Assembly (NCBI RefSeq): GCF_039555335.1
Contig: NC_092637.1
Span: 37,784,526-37,848,525, forward strand
Direction of reading: 5' to 3'
From: Amphiura filiformis
Lineage: Eukaryota; Echinodermata; Ophiuroidea; Amphilepidida; Amphiuridae
DNA: 64,000 nucleotides
The position numbers and the translations under genes are program-made. Shown here one piece after another: positions 34,777 through 47,183 of this stretch (position 1 is the stretch's first letter; each line of letters starts with the position of its first letter). The notes beneath the pieces are model-generated. The model was not told the DNA's origin and ran no database searches. It saw only the letters and a program-made list of their open reading frames with translations.

Positions 34777-35489
34777 AATAAACTTCAGAATGTTACTAAC
34801 AAGGATATATACTTTTATGATGGGAAAATTGTTTTTGTTGCATTAATGAATTGCACCACACAATTATATAGGAAAGCTATGATATCAAAGGTATCGACTA
34901 AACCAATATGTCAAACCTTTTGGGAAAATAAATTCAAAAACATGAAATTCAATTGGAGCAAAATTTGGAAAGATATTCTGGCAACAAAAGAACCTAGGCT
35001 AATGACATTAAATTGGAAAATAACCAGTAATATTTATGCAACAAAAGTCTTTCTTAACAAAATAGGAAAAGAAAAAAGTAATGTATGTGAAATTTGTAAC
35101 GAAGTAGACTATATTGAACATTTCTTTTTTAGGTTGCAAAAAAAAAAAAAAAAAAGATATGGAGCGAAGTGGACAAAAAAATTTTGCAACACTATAATGT
35201 TAAAATTAAAACCACACAAGCAGATGTTATCTTTGGTTACTACCATGCAGGAAAATGTAATACTATTATCAATAAAATAATAAGTGTTTGTAAACTGTCA
35301 ATTAGTAAATATCGTTACGGGAAATATCCCGATTTGATCAGTTTATTACATTCTGAATTAAGAATCAGAAAGCTTATGTGGTAATTGTAGTAATCAGTAA
35401 AATCAGAAATTAGTAAAGTGAGAACAAAATGAGTTATGTAAATATATGTGATGAAATCAACGAAGCAAATAAAATAAAAGATAAAAAAA
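34777..35489 (+). pseudogene. 5'-truncated LINE insertion (3' end of the RT protein)
   Basis: Flanked by a 13-bp duplication AAGTGAGGGTATA at 34764-34776 and 35490-35502, and ending in a short A-rich tail. The frame from about 34790 encodes the C-terminal region of a LINE protein with LNWKITSNIYATK, a NVCEICNEVDYIEHFFF zinc-binding-like motif and, after a shift in a poly-A run near 35150, ADVIFGYY and a stretch ending RKLMW before the stop at 35382. Truncation plus frameshift make it non-functional. It is a different lineage from the LINE at 19032-22140. Confidence 0.85.
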
Positions 35490-35502
35490 AAGTGAGGGTA
35501 TA

Positions 35503-36435
35503 TTTCAAAACATTCAGGTGAACATATTTTGCACAAGGATGCATTCTGTAATTTGTGATGGCCAAAATAAGCAGTGCATCATGAGAAAATGTCGACATCG
35601 AAAGCAAGCCCCCGTAATACCCAAGGGCGTAAATCGGGTGGGTGACGGGGGCCGGGTACACATGACGTGCCCACCCCAATTTTCAAAGTTAGGGAAACAA
35701 TATCAACCCCCCCCACACACACACATTTTGGTCCATTTTAAAGTCACAAGCACATGATGTTTGGGAGAATTGTGAGAAAGTACAAAAATCATTGCTAGAG
35801 TTGTCGTAAAATTACCAGATTTCATGTTTTTTCCTAAAACTGACTGAATTTATGTTGATTTGTGGACATGTTGGATGTTGAATTTACGGTACAATTTTGC
35901 TGGAATAAGATAAAAATGAAAGTTTTCGCATTATTTTGTGGCATTTAAAAAAAAGAGGTCATCGGGTATATTCAACTTCAAAAAAGGGGCCACATACCGT
36001 CACTTCTAAAGTTGAGTGCCTCCCCTCCCGTATTAGTAGCTTACCTTCTGGATTACTTTGTGCTGCACTCAGTTGCAAACCATCCCAACAAACAATTAAC
36101 AACGTCAATATCTGCGACACACAGGTTATTGTTGTCATCTTGAATTGGCTTTTTTCTGGTTTCGCGATTATTAATTAATTAAAGAAGATCAATAACATTC
36201 AGATTTTACATTATACTACTTTTGTGATCGTGATGTATCGATAGTTATCATCCACAACAAGCTCGTCTTGTTATGCAATAAAAACTCCCAACTTTTCCTA
36301 AGTTGAACCTTGGATAAATGTGAATTTTGTAAAACAAAGAAAAATAATTGACAGCCCAAAAACAATAAGTTATATTGAATTAAAAGCTTTTCATTCATTG
36401 GCGATTATTTCTATATCAACAACAGAGAAAATTGT
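35503..36435. other. No gene seen
   Basis: Contains a C-rich/CA run near 35710 and a block around 36060-36180 similar to 10740-10850 (dispersed repeat). No exon is supported. A possible 5' exon of the receptor gene could lie here, but no signal-peptide frame with matching phase was identified. Confidence 0.35.
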
Positions 36436-36790
36436 AGATGGATATGCTAGGGCTGCTGATGAGTGTAGCGTGTAGAACCCACCAAGACCTTTTAACGTGT
36501 TTAACGCCGAAAGCAAAATTCCGAGGAACTTTTTGTTCAAAATTGCGGGGCAAAATAATAAAATTCCTATGGATGTCCATCATATGGATATGCTATATAG
36601 GGATGTTGATGAGTGTAGCGTGTAAAACACACCAAAACCTTTTAACGTGTTTAACGCCGAAAGCAAAATTCAAACTAAAAACAATCTTTTCTGGCCTGAT
36701 GTTGCCGTGAGGTTTTTTGTCGGTTCGAGGAACTTTATGTTCAAAATTGCAGGGCAAAATAATGAAAATCCTTGGATGTCCATCATATAG
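36436..36790. repeat. Imperfect tandem duplication of about 150-200 bp
   Basis: The block starting GGATATGCTAGGGCTG with TTTAACGTGTTTAACGCCGA (36436-36590) recurs at about 36588-36790. The second copy carries about 60 extra bases (CTGATGTTGCCGTGAGG region). Both end near GGATGTCCATCATATGG/ATAG. No coding role is evident. Confidence 0.75.
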
Positions 36791-37171
36791 CAACTCATTA
36801 CGCGTCAGCTGCAGCATCATGCAGTATCAGTCCACGGTATATCAGTCCACTGCTGCAGTCTATACAATAAAATACCTACATCAATTTACAAATAGATCAT
36901 ATATTATAACCACATTGTCAAAAACAATTGTCACCCGCTGTAGCAGCCTACAAGACTTCAAACGGCAAAGATTTGAAGAAGGAAAGCAAGATCTTACCCA
37001 AACCAAATTGCATTTCGACAGGCTGTAGTAAAATTTGTATAATATCAATCTCTGTCCAAGACTTATTCATGTTATTATTGTTATATCAATACTCTGCATG
37101 TAAAAGCAACCGATTGCAATCAGTTTGCCATATAATCCAGTCCAGATGTCATACAGTTTGAGTTACATTAA

Positions 37172-37475
37172 AAGGGCATTTCGTGATCCACAGCCTCATC
37201 CCTCCACTTTTCTCAAAAAAGTTGAGATTTTTATATCACTGGAATACTCTGGCTACATAATGTTTATGTACAAAATATTTCTTGCAGATTAATTCGTTTA
37301 GCAAAGATATCGCGAAATTTGAATTACAACGTATTGTCTATGGAGCAATACACATAATCATGCATAACTCGCAAACGCAAAATCGGAATCAACTGAAATT
37401 TTGGGAATATGCTTTTTTGTGGATATGTACTGAAAATGTCATAAAAAGAGGATGCTAGGATCACAAAATACTCCT
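37172..37475. mobile_element. TTAA-flanked MITE, family C
   Basis: A 304-bp element starting AAGGGCATTTCGTGATCC and ending GGATCACAAAATACTCCT, flanked by TTAA at 37168-37171 and 37476-37479. The ends are imperfect inverted repeats. No coding frame. TTAA points to piggyBac or Kolobok type transposition. Confidence 0.8.
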
Positions 37476-38005
37476 TTAAAAGACTTTGTTTAGTCCAGCT
37501 TTCCAGAAAGTGACTATCGCCAGGGGCAATAAAGGTGTCAATTATTGACAAAAGTGTCATTTTGGAAGTATTGTTTTGGCCCCAGATGGTTGACTGAGTT
37601 ATTATCTTCATTTCAGCTTAAACTTGTTAGTAAAATAAAAAAAAATTAAAAGTTAAACTAATTGTTTAAGGAATGTGTAATGTAATGTAGTATTTGCCCA
37701 TAATGCATCTTGATTCTAACTTCGAAATACATCACATAATAAACTAACGTCAAATATATTGAACTAACATCTGAATGATTGTACTTCACAAAATGACAGA
37801 AATAAAAGGAAATATGCAAATTGTTCGTAATATTTGGCACAGAGATTTACATGTACAGCCCTCTTTTTAATTTATTAGTAAAAGTGGCACAATTTTGATT
37901 TTAACATTTCGTTGTTAACTAAACATATCTCGAGATTAAAACAAGCAAATTGAACAGAACAAACGTCATTTGAGAGCTAAGACTACGCCCTTGACGTTGA
38001 TGTAA
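37476..38005. other. No gene seen
   Basis: AT-rich, no supported exon or repeat boundary. Confidence 0.35.
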
Positions 38006-38241
38006 GGGACGCACCATTAGATTCTGGGGGGGTAGGATGTTGGGGTCGGGGTAATTTTTTTTCGCCGCCGAAGGCTGCAAGTTTTTTAAAACTTAATTTC
38101 ATGCATTTACACACAGTTAGGTGGGGAAAGTTTCTTTTTTAGTGTTGGTGGGGAATGGTTTTTTTTTTGCTCATGTAGTGGTTGAAGTTTTTTTTTTTTG
38201 AAACTTCCTACCCCCACCCTGAGAATCTAATGGTGTGTCCC
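38006..38241. mobile_element. MITE with GGGACGCACCATTAGATTCT ends
   Basis: Inverted ends GGGACGCACCATTAGATTCT and AGAATCTAATGGTGTGTCCC (one mismatch) enclose about 236 bp with G-rich and T-rich runs. The inversion extends into a GGGGGTAGGA/TCCTACCCCC segment. No coding frame. Confidence 0.8.
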
Positions 38242-38548
38242 AAAACGGTATTTTCTAATTGCCAAAGAGGGCGCTTTTCACTTGCACAATTTTTTTGAGA
38301 CAAGCTATACGTTTACAAGCTGGCGTTATGTCGTCAGTAGCGTAACCAGGATATTTTCAGAGGGGTGAGAGAAATATTCAACCAAAAGGGCCAAAAAATC
38401 TGAAATATCACGGCGGCTAGCATCCCAGCTACGCCGCCGGCTACTACCAATTTTGAGGTGAAACGAAGTATAGCCAAAATTATAACATTTTTATTCATAA
38501 TAATTATTTTAACCATGCTAACGATTAATTGTCTATCTAGTATCTAGC

Positions 38549-40815
38549 CAGTTAGCAGCCTGGACAACCGATTCTTTTGTTCTGCAAGACTCACTCAGTC
38601 ATTTAATGAGGCAATACAAACGATCGAATTTGGTGTTGAAATGAGCTAAATTTTGAGTTACAACTTTTCAATGTAAAATTTATTTTCTCGGCCAAATAAA
38701 AAGCAATCATTTTCATTTTTTCAGTAAATGTCAGGTCAAATTGTAGTGCTTGATACTGTATTTTTTTTTTCAAATCCTAGTGTTAAACTTAGGCGTGAAA
38801 TTCAGTCATTTCGTGTAAGATTTTCGATTTTGATAGGCTTAAACTCTGCCCGCGAGCCTTTTTTGGATCAACCTTTTAGCTTTTCAAAGTAATATAGTTC
38901 GCTAATGAAGGATTTTTCCCAACTTTCTAACGCACATCACCGTGAGCGATATATCATAGTTTTGTCAGAATTTCCGTTTTGATTTCATCATTTTTATTCC
39001 CGCCTGAAAAATTTCAAAATCAACGCGTGAAATCTAAAGCTAATACTAGCATTGTGGATCGATATCCCTGGGTTTAATAGGAATACCGGCATCCGGGTAC
39101 AGTGTTGCCAGAACTTCAATATAGCAACGAAATTCCCAGACCTAATAGCGCTCCTACTGATCACAGCCGCGTAGCTGGGATTTTTTCCAAGGGGGGTAAG
39201 CCTGTATGGGACGGTGGCCCAAATCCACCAAATTTCCCTGCACTTGGGGGGGGAGGGGGAGGGGGCCCAAATAGACCATTTTGCCAGGCTTATTGAATAT
39301 AATCGTATGGTATTGCATATCGTATGGATTCTCCATCTCTCTTCCCCTCTTCTCCCTCTGTCAGGTTTTTGTTTTTTAACAAAAACCTGTTCAAGCAATT
39401 ATTTAAAATTGCTTACCTAAAAACAGAATAACTTGGATGTTAATACTTGACGTAGTGTTTCAATTGTCACGAAGGTGACTGGGTATGGTGCCTTTTGTTT
39501 GTGTTTGTTTGAAACTGCTTTTGGAAACCCACCGAAAGTCATAGGCCCTAATGAAGCAGCCAAAACAATACCAGGTTAAACATGGAAGTTTATAAAAACC
39601 TATAAATAACCTTAAGGAAAAAAAACCATTTATGGCAACAATAAGCCTTGCATTGGAAGTCATGGTTAAAGTGTGTTGAGTACCACCCCAAAGTTTCCCT
39701 ACATACACCCCCACTACCCACCTCACACACCTCTGCACCCACCCCACCCCATAGGCCTACATGCACATGATATTACATAATAATATATTGCATAGCTATA
39801 CATTTAGGTATACGCCTACATGTCAATTAAAAACAAACCCGAACACAAGTCTGAAGGGTGTCATGAAAATGGCAACCCGCGATGGGGGAATACAAAATTC
39901 ACCTGGAGATAGGAGGGACAGAAGATTATAATATATAGACCCATACGATGTGCGTTACAGAGGTGGGAAATATCTTTCTTTAGCAAACTATATTAGTTTG
40001 AGACGCTAATAAACCAATTCCGTATAATAACACGCTAATTTTTCTAGGTTTGGACCGTGGATTTTCCCGTGGACCTCAAGCGTGCGTCTCTTTTAAGAGA
40101 AAATACGGACTAACCTAGGTAAACAAACAAACAGACAGACAAAATGGTTTTCATAATCATGGAATCCATATAAATTGAAATTGCAGGCTATCACGGGAGC
40201 AAATTTTTAAAATTCACCTCATTTACCAGAAAACCCAATTGGGGATTTGGGCTACTAAATCGCTGGTCGGGCAATATGCTTTTCAATGGAAAATTGCCCT
40301 GGATGACAACAATGAAAATATCGACTATTTCTGCTGGTTGCTCACGAGATAAAAGTACTAAGTTTGACATTTTCGGAGCATGAAGGGAAAAAGGGTAAAA
40401 TAAAAACGCAAATTCTGACAAAACTATAATATATAGACCCACACGATGTGCGTTACAGAGGTGGGAAATATCTTTCTTTAGCAAACTATATTAGTTTGAG
40501 ACGCTAAAAAACAATTCCGTAAAAAGCTCGCAGGCGAACTCAAGGCCTATAAAAATCAAAAATATCACACTAAAAGACACAATTTGATGCTTAATTTTAA
40601 CACCAGGATTTAAAAAAAATATATATATCCAAGCACCAAGTTTTTAACTGACATTACTGAAGAAAAAAAAAAAAATATTGCTTTATATTAGACCGAGAAA
40701 ATTAATTTCATAGCAAAAAGGTGTATCTCTGAATTGTGCTGATTTTAACATGTATCGATCGACTTTTAGCGCGACTAAGCATTTCTAAAGAATCGGTTGT
40801 CCAGGCTGCTAACTG
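38549..40815. mobile_element. CAGTTAGC-type TIR element, long copy
   Basis: The ends are exact 29-bp inverted repeats starting CAGTTAGCAGCCTGGACAAC, and TAGC flanks the element on both sides (38545-38548 and 40816-40819). It matches 33383-34597 in inverted orientation across both flanks but carries about 1 kb of extra sequence (about 39163-40195). That insert includes a fragment of the same family (about 39930-40030) and C-rich low-complexity sequence. No transposase is recognised. Confidence 0.85.
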
Positions 40816-41195
40816 TAGCTGCTACTGTTTTATCCTCTGGACCTTATGGTGCACGATTTTTTTGCATACCGAAAGTTGGACAATTTTCCTCTGTATAAAT
40901 GGGAGAAAAACACATATTATTGATATAAACGTTTTATAAATGTGGATAGGGCTGCCATATTTTAAAGTCCGAACGGTAGCGGTCAGAGCGTAAAGGAGCC
41001 GCCTAAGGTTATTTCTAATCGATATTAATATTAATTTCAATTAAAATGATAGAAAACAAAATCTCCAATACTTGACATTGGAAATTATGTTTGACACTCG
41101 CATGGCTTTGGATTTCTATTTAATTGTATTACTTATAATTAGGGCTCACCGTTACTTTTTTTTATTGATTTAGCTTGGTACGGACAAGAACTTAA

Positions 41196-42138
41196 AGACC
41201 CATTCAGTGATCCCAGCGAAAGTGTAAAAAAATTAAAATTGTTTAAAAATTGCTTAAAAGTGAATGATAAGTCATTCAAATTGTCATTTGCTATTTTTGA
41301 AATGAAAAATTTGGCAATACACAAAGAAAACAGCAGTATTAACGAACTTGAAGCCCCATTCAAATACATGTAGCTAAATTAGATACTGTCATTATCTAAA
41401 TTACAGATTCATGTAAATTCCTTATTTTTGTCTTAAATACATGGCTTTCGGCTGAACCACTAGCAGGCTATGTTCACATATTTATGACACACACCGACAC
41501 CGCCTGGCTAATAATTATTTGGTGCAGAAGGGACACTAAAATGAATACACGGGATCGATACACGTGAATTGCTATGCACGATTTTGATATCAGACGAAAA
41601 TCTTCTGATACCGGGTTAGAAAATGATGAATATCTCCCGTCATGATTTTTTTCTCAAGAAACCAGATTTGGTCTCATAAACTTTGAAATACGTGTTGAAC
41701 AGATATGATAGTCGCTAGAATGCGCTTTGAAAATTGGCCGTGCGCTTTGAACTCAAAATTTGACCATTTTATATTGCGTTGGTCCTGTTATGGACTACAG
41801 CGTGCAGCGTGTAGTACAGCTGCACTCACTGTAGGCAGTATAAAAGTCGATGACCATTGACCTCAATGGGGTATACAAGCTTAATCGCGCACAACCAAGA
41901 TCGATTACCCGGCTATTGTGAGTAGCCTTAGTTATGTCCCTCGACTAATTATTAGTTTAAAAGAGCTTTAAAGGTTTGAACCAAATGGCTAATCGTGGCT
42001 GTGGATTTAACCTACCATGGCGATTCCTGCCATGAAGATATAGGGTCGATGACACTGAGTGACAATGACAAAGGTACCAAAATCTGAATTTTGATGAATT
42101 TTACGATCGTCCGGATGAGCAAATCACTGAATGGGCTT
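41196..42138. mobile_element. TTAA-flanked element, family B, long copy
   Basis: TTAA at 41192-41195 and 42139-42142. Starts AGACCCATTCAGTGATCCC and ends AAATCACTGAATGGGCTT. It matches 48606-48973 in inverted orientation but holds about 570 extra bases (roughly 41490-42055). No coding frame. Confidence 0.8.
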
Positions 42139-42911
42139 TTAAGTATTATAACCTGTCCACTGCAGTATTTCAACTTGTGCGTTTTTGCCATATTTCAAGT
42201 TCAATACGAATTGAATACGCCGTTTACAAATAAACAAGTCGTCAAAATTGATTTACACCGCGCAATTTTATGACAAGACAATCATCATGCATATAAGTGC
42301 TACGTTTAATGGATCTTTTCCCTATGTCCCATCATGCACTAGTCCACTACTTTCGCCGTATTCTGCCTGGAGAGATCATCTTGGATGGTGGCAGGTGCCT
42401 TCATCGAGAAAAGGAATCTTCTTAGTTCACCAATACAAATGACGGACGATAACCGATACATTTCAATAATTACACATTTTGCAACATCGATGGATTTTAT
42501 AATGATCCACACAATAGAATCAACATAATCGCAAACATAGAGACCACTTGGTCATTGGGGATCATCATTTACACATCTAATAGATGATCTATGAGGTTAA
42601 TGCACTACGTCATATACCCTGGAATAGTGCATGATACATACGCATGACCTCCACAAATAGTGTATGTTAGAAGTATAGGCAATTGCCTAGTTATCGTCAC
42701 TGTGTGATAAATAATATAAATACAAGCTAAAAACCGTTGGGGTTCGATAATGAACCCCACAAAACTAACTGAGTATTTTGGAAAATGCCATACGGCCGGG
42801 CGGTTTCACGAGTTGCCGGCTCGATCATGTCATCCGCCGCCTGCATGTATAAGGTTAATGCACTACGTCATATACCCTGGAATAGTGCATGATAAAGTTC
42901 CGAATAGGTCT
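42139..42911. repeat. Direct repeat pair in otherwise unassigned sequence
   Basis: A 43-bp sequence starting AGGTTAATGCACTACGTCAT occurs at about 42592-42634 and again at about 42850-42892, almost identical. Nothing else in this stretch could be assigned. Confidence 0.6.
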
Positions 42912-43148
42912 AAAAATCCGTTGCGTAAAACATTTTAATACCCAACGTTGGGTAAATCTCACTACTTAATACTCATAATTTTCAGTAATTTGCCCAATGT
43001 AGGTAAAAATGTACCCAATATTGGCTAAAAAACTTGGGTACCAAACCCACGAGGGTTGCTTATATTATACCCAACATGGGTACATTTTGAAAATAACCCA
43101 AATCTTGGCAAACCCAATGGCAAAATGTTTTACCTAACGGTTTTTTTA
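42912..43148. mobile_element. TIR element with ACCCAACGTTGGGT palindromes
   Basis: Ends AAAAATCCGTTGCGTAAAAC and the inverted form near 43124-43148 enclose about 237 bp rich in ACCCAA/TTGGGT palindromic motifs, including ACCCAACGTTGGGT. It resembles the AACGTTTT and GTCGG elements in its arrangement of palindromic subterminal motifs. No coding frame. Confidence 0.7.
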
Positions 43149-45721
43149 TCCAGTGTTTTAACAGTGTACACTGAATAAATAATTGCCAAGAATTAGCAAA
43201 TGCCAAATCCGAGCTCTATTTCTGATACGAATATGATATATTCAACTGGCGATCCACCATGATCGTTTACTTTTTCATTAACTCTATATATCGGTTGAAA
43301 TATATATATAGTTTGGTTCTATAAAATTGCTTTCCGAAGTTTCCGTGGCCTTGAAATTGAGTCAAAAGTTCAGTTTATTGTCCAAACATTGTTAACAATC
43401 ACTTTGTGGTGCGATTCAATCAACAGAACTAGCAAACAATCGTGTCACTCTGAAAAGAAAAGTGTGGCTTTGGTTTTCCTATTATTACTTATTTCGTCGC
43501 AATTCACCACCTTCGTCGCTATTGGATGACCAATGTTAGAAATGCGGCGTGAGTAACCAAATGAGTCACTTGTCGCTATTACTAATTTTGAGATATGAGC
43601 AAAAGAAGCACCCAATTTCTTTTGTATTTTATTGTTTTCGGCAACATGAAAATAGTTCATATCTCAGGAACTCTAATTTCAATTTCAATCAGATTTTCAG
43701 CATATTATAGCATTTTACATTTGCAAAAATAATTTATGGAAAAATAAAAGTTATTTTTTTTTCTACAAACTATGCAAACGAGTCATTTTGTTTAGTGGAG
43801 TCTCTAGATGCAATTAGGTATAACTTTAAATAATAACAAACCACAAATTATATTTGTTAAACAAACGTTTTAATCATTAGTTTTTTTGTTGTAATGAGAA
43901 GCTTTGCGGCAAAATACGATACGAAAAAATAACAGTCAAATACATCCACAAAGGGACGTAATAGCTCATGCATCCGAAATGAGGGATGTGAGTCCATAAT
44001 GTGGCATCACTCCCATATCTGCCCCATTTATCATCATTCATTGTCTAAGTTTTGAGCTTGAAAATAGGATCGAGCTACTCACACGCTCACACACCCCCAC
44101 ATCCCAGTACACCCCGTCACGCAGACATGTTGCACGCAAATACCAAACGGTAGCCGCGCACCCTGTATATCCATAACCACACCCCCTGTATACCCCAACC
44201 TCCACGCGCCCGTAATATACACCCCGAACTATGCGCACTCCACTCCTGACACACCACGCATACCCCCACATATTATTCCAACGTGGTACCCAGTACGCCA
44301 ACCTTGACTCTTGCGCCTCATTCAACACTCATGCATATATTCTGGTCTTTTATTTCTATATATTATTTTCCGGTTTGAAACTATTTCTACCAACCGCACA
44401 TTTCAAATCGTGATTTTATGAAAATTTTGCTGATTTCTTTCATTCTTCAAAATGACTCTTAAACTATTTTGACCCCAGACAAATTTCAAACAGGAACCTC
44501 TTGTATATAGACTTAATGGGCAGTTTACACTTTCGGATTTCTTAAATAAATAAAGCGTTATTTGGGAAATTTAGAAATCTACAGCAGACAAGGTCGCCAT
44601 TATTGGGATAAAAAATAGCGTTCTAGTATTGTACATTTAAGACATCTTCATAAGATTAACTAGCCTTTTGCAAAGTCGAGGCAAATATGCATCAACAGCA
44701 CGTTATTTTTTTTATTAAGCTGGACTAGAGTTAAATAAAATTTACAGAAACAGAGAAATAGCCATTGACAGCAATAATTTGTTTAGTTGCCATATTGAAT
44801 GTTGCAGAAATGCTATTGATTTCTCTGTTTCGTAATTCCATATTGTTTCGTCCCTAAGGTATAAGCTTCCGGGAACCACTGGTGCAGCTAGGATTTTTTA
44901 GAGGAGACACCTTTTTGGGCTAAAAATTACCCACAAGCCTAAACATTTTAAATATTAGGTCGGCCTTCATCCCACAAAAAAGTGGGAAACGCTCGCCCGT
45001 CGTTCTTGCAAAACATTTCATTCTTCGTTCTTTCTCACTGCTTGCCCAAAACTTTCCAGTAATTTATTTAGGAATCCTGTTATGGCTGTTATGGGTCCTT
45101 CACCAAACAATAAGTTGCATTGTAGACAATTTTAACTCTTATTACATCATAACAAATTTCACAACACAAAAGCAACAAGCAAAAGCATAACAATAATAAA
45201 CATTGAAAAGGGGGAAAACCATATCTTAAACAAAAACAACTTTCAAGTTAAAAATAAATTATATCAACACACCAGAGCACACAAACGAATGGCTGTTTCA
45301 CACAATTAATGCACAAGCGATTGATTTGTCAAATGTCCCATCTTTCTTTTCCGCAAACATGACAACTCGTAGATTTGCCGAATAAATTTGTTTTTTAAAC
45401 ACCCTGTAAGTTTACCATTTGCAGGTAATATGGCCTATTGTCCTGATAGGCTTGACTTTGAACGACAAAATAAATCACACTCAATGCGGAACTATTGGAG
45501 TGCAACCACCACAACAGTCGCCGTCAACGAGCTATCATCATGATCAGGGATGAAATAGTAATTACGGATTAGCTTTACGGGATATTACTTGCTCGAATTC
45601 GGGTGATGCCCTGTGCTACTAAACTCTTGTAACATTCAAGGATTGACGATTGGAAGCAAAAAGGTAAAGATGATTTTCATTATGTATGAAGTTGAAAACT
45701 TTATTTCCATTTCTCAAGCGT
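43149..45721. other. No gene seen
   Basis: About 2.6 kb of AT-rich sequence with a C-rich patch around 44085-44280. No splice-bounded exon with a recognisable domain, RNA gene or clear repeat was found. The minus-strand frame 44038-44328 follows the C-rich composition and is not supported. Confidence 0.4.
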
Positions 45722-46058
45722 TAAGGGTAGACGAGGTATTGTTGGTCAAAGCAACCAAAAAATAGATTTTCATTATCTAGATCAATATATTATTGAAAAT
45801 TAACACCTTGATGTTTTGCACAAGTTCATTCTACAAATCGTATATTTTGCAAACTTGTTTAATTTATTGTTGTTATGTACGTTTTACAAAAGTGTTGTTG
45901 TTTCAGCCCTCTTTACAACGTAACTCAAGAACCGCAGCACCTATAAAAGTATATCTGTGATATTTTAATTCTTCTACACGCTCGCTATGAATTGAGCAAT
46001 GCAAGCGCACTACCATTCGTAAGATGCTGTGAGCTACCAAATCACAACATTAATAACC
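45722..46058 (+). repeat. Dispersed repeat, copy 1 (GGGTAGACGAGGTATTG)
   Basis: Matches 49724-50062 in the same orientation over about 335 bp, with small indels. Each copy is preceded by TTAA and TTAA also occurs near the right end, but no inverted ends were seen. Function unknown; probably a MITE or part of a longer dispersed element. Confidence 0.7.
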
Positions 46059-47041
46059 TTAACGGATTCTAATATGAGAGTTTTGGTTCCATTCGCGCGT
46101 GCCCATAAGGTAAACAGATGTATGTATGTTGCCACTTTGTAACGGGTTTGCAACAGAATGAAACCTAAGTCGGTGTAACTTAACAACAACATATAAATGG
46201 ATAAGCTCACTTTCAATAGCAACATTTTAAGTTAGTTCAAAAAGCGGGCAGTAAGATTTCCAAATGTGTTATAGTTGTGGGTTTAGAGTTAGCTATCAAA
46301 ACAAATTTAAGCTACTCCTCTGGCTCAAGATAAAAAGAAAGACAAAAAAACAACAAAGAATATTCTTTAAAAGTTGTCGTCAAGAAAACCCTTATTTTCT
46401 ATCATCTGTAGACACATTCGCGTTTATCGTTTTGTGTTTCCTAGAACGAATTTCTCGGGTGAATTTCAGGTTATGATTTTCCAAAAATAACATATTGTGG
46501 GCCAAAATTATGTATGATGAGTGTTAACATTGGCACAAAACCCAAGTTGGATTGACAGTTGCCAAATCTATCGCAAGCTACTACTTATTGCGAATTATGC
46601 TAGTACATATATTTAACGATGGTGTTTATACCCGGTTTGAGAAGTTAACTTACTATGCAAGCACTAGCTTTAAGCTTTAAAATATTTGTATTAACCTACA
46701 AGGTGTGCTACAAGAATAATTGTTTCTCAATCAATACCTCCCCCACCTTTAAGTCTGCAGATATTTCATAACAATTCCCAAATTCAATTTTCTCGAGGTT
46801 TATAACTGGTTGTTCTGTCTTGAGGAGTATAATATTATACTCCTCAAGATTAGTGTCCCATGTAATAATGTTTTTCGTTAATGGAGAACACGGGATGGTA
46901 TTCTTGCACGATTCTGAAATGCACTATTGTGAAAAATGACATGATTATTTACACATACTACTAGATTGACTGAAAGGTATGAACTGAATGAAAAAAAAAA
47001 ACACTTCGACAACTCAAATGAACAAGTTGTATTCAAACGAA
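46059..47041. other. No gene seen; perfect 32-bp palindrome at 46818-46849
   Basis: No exon is supported. A perfect palindrome, TCTTGAGGAGTATAAT followed by its reverse complement, lies at 46818-46849. It could extrude as a hairpin; no repeat family was recognised around it. Confidence 0.5.
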
Positions 47042-47183
47042 ATTTTACTATAATCACAGATGCAAAATTATTTAAATCTTGCAAAAGCTACAGCGTCCGA
47101 TTGTTGAATCATATTTTACTATAATCACAGATGCAAAATTATTTAAATCTTGCAAAAGCTACAGCGTCCGATTGTGGAATCAT
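47042..47183. repeat. Two-copy 71-bp tandem duplication
   Basis: The unit 47042-47112 is repeated at 47113-47183 with a single base difference (TGTTGAATC versus TGTGGAATC). Near identity suggests a recent duplication. Confidence 0.9.

Noticed and set aside
35434-35679. Possible signal-peptide exon of the receptor on the minus strand
   Set aside because: The open frame is in the wrong phase for the SRCR-a acceptor, and the alternative frame that fits has no signal-peptide-like start.
44038-44328. 96-residue minus-strand frame
   Set aside because: Composition follows a C-rich tract; no domain and no splice context.
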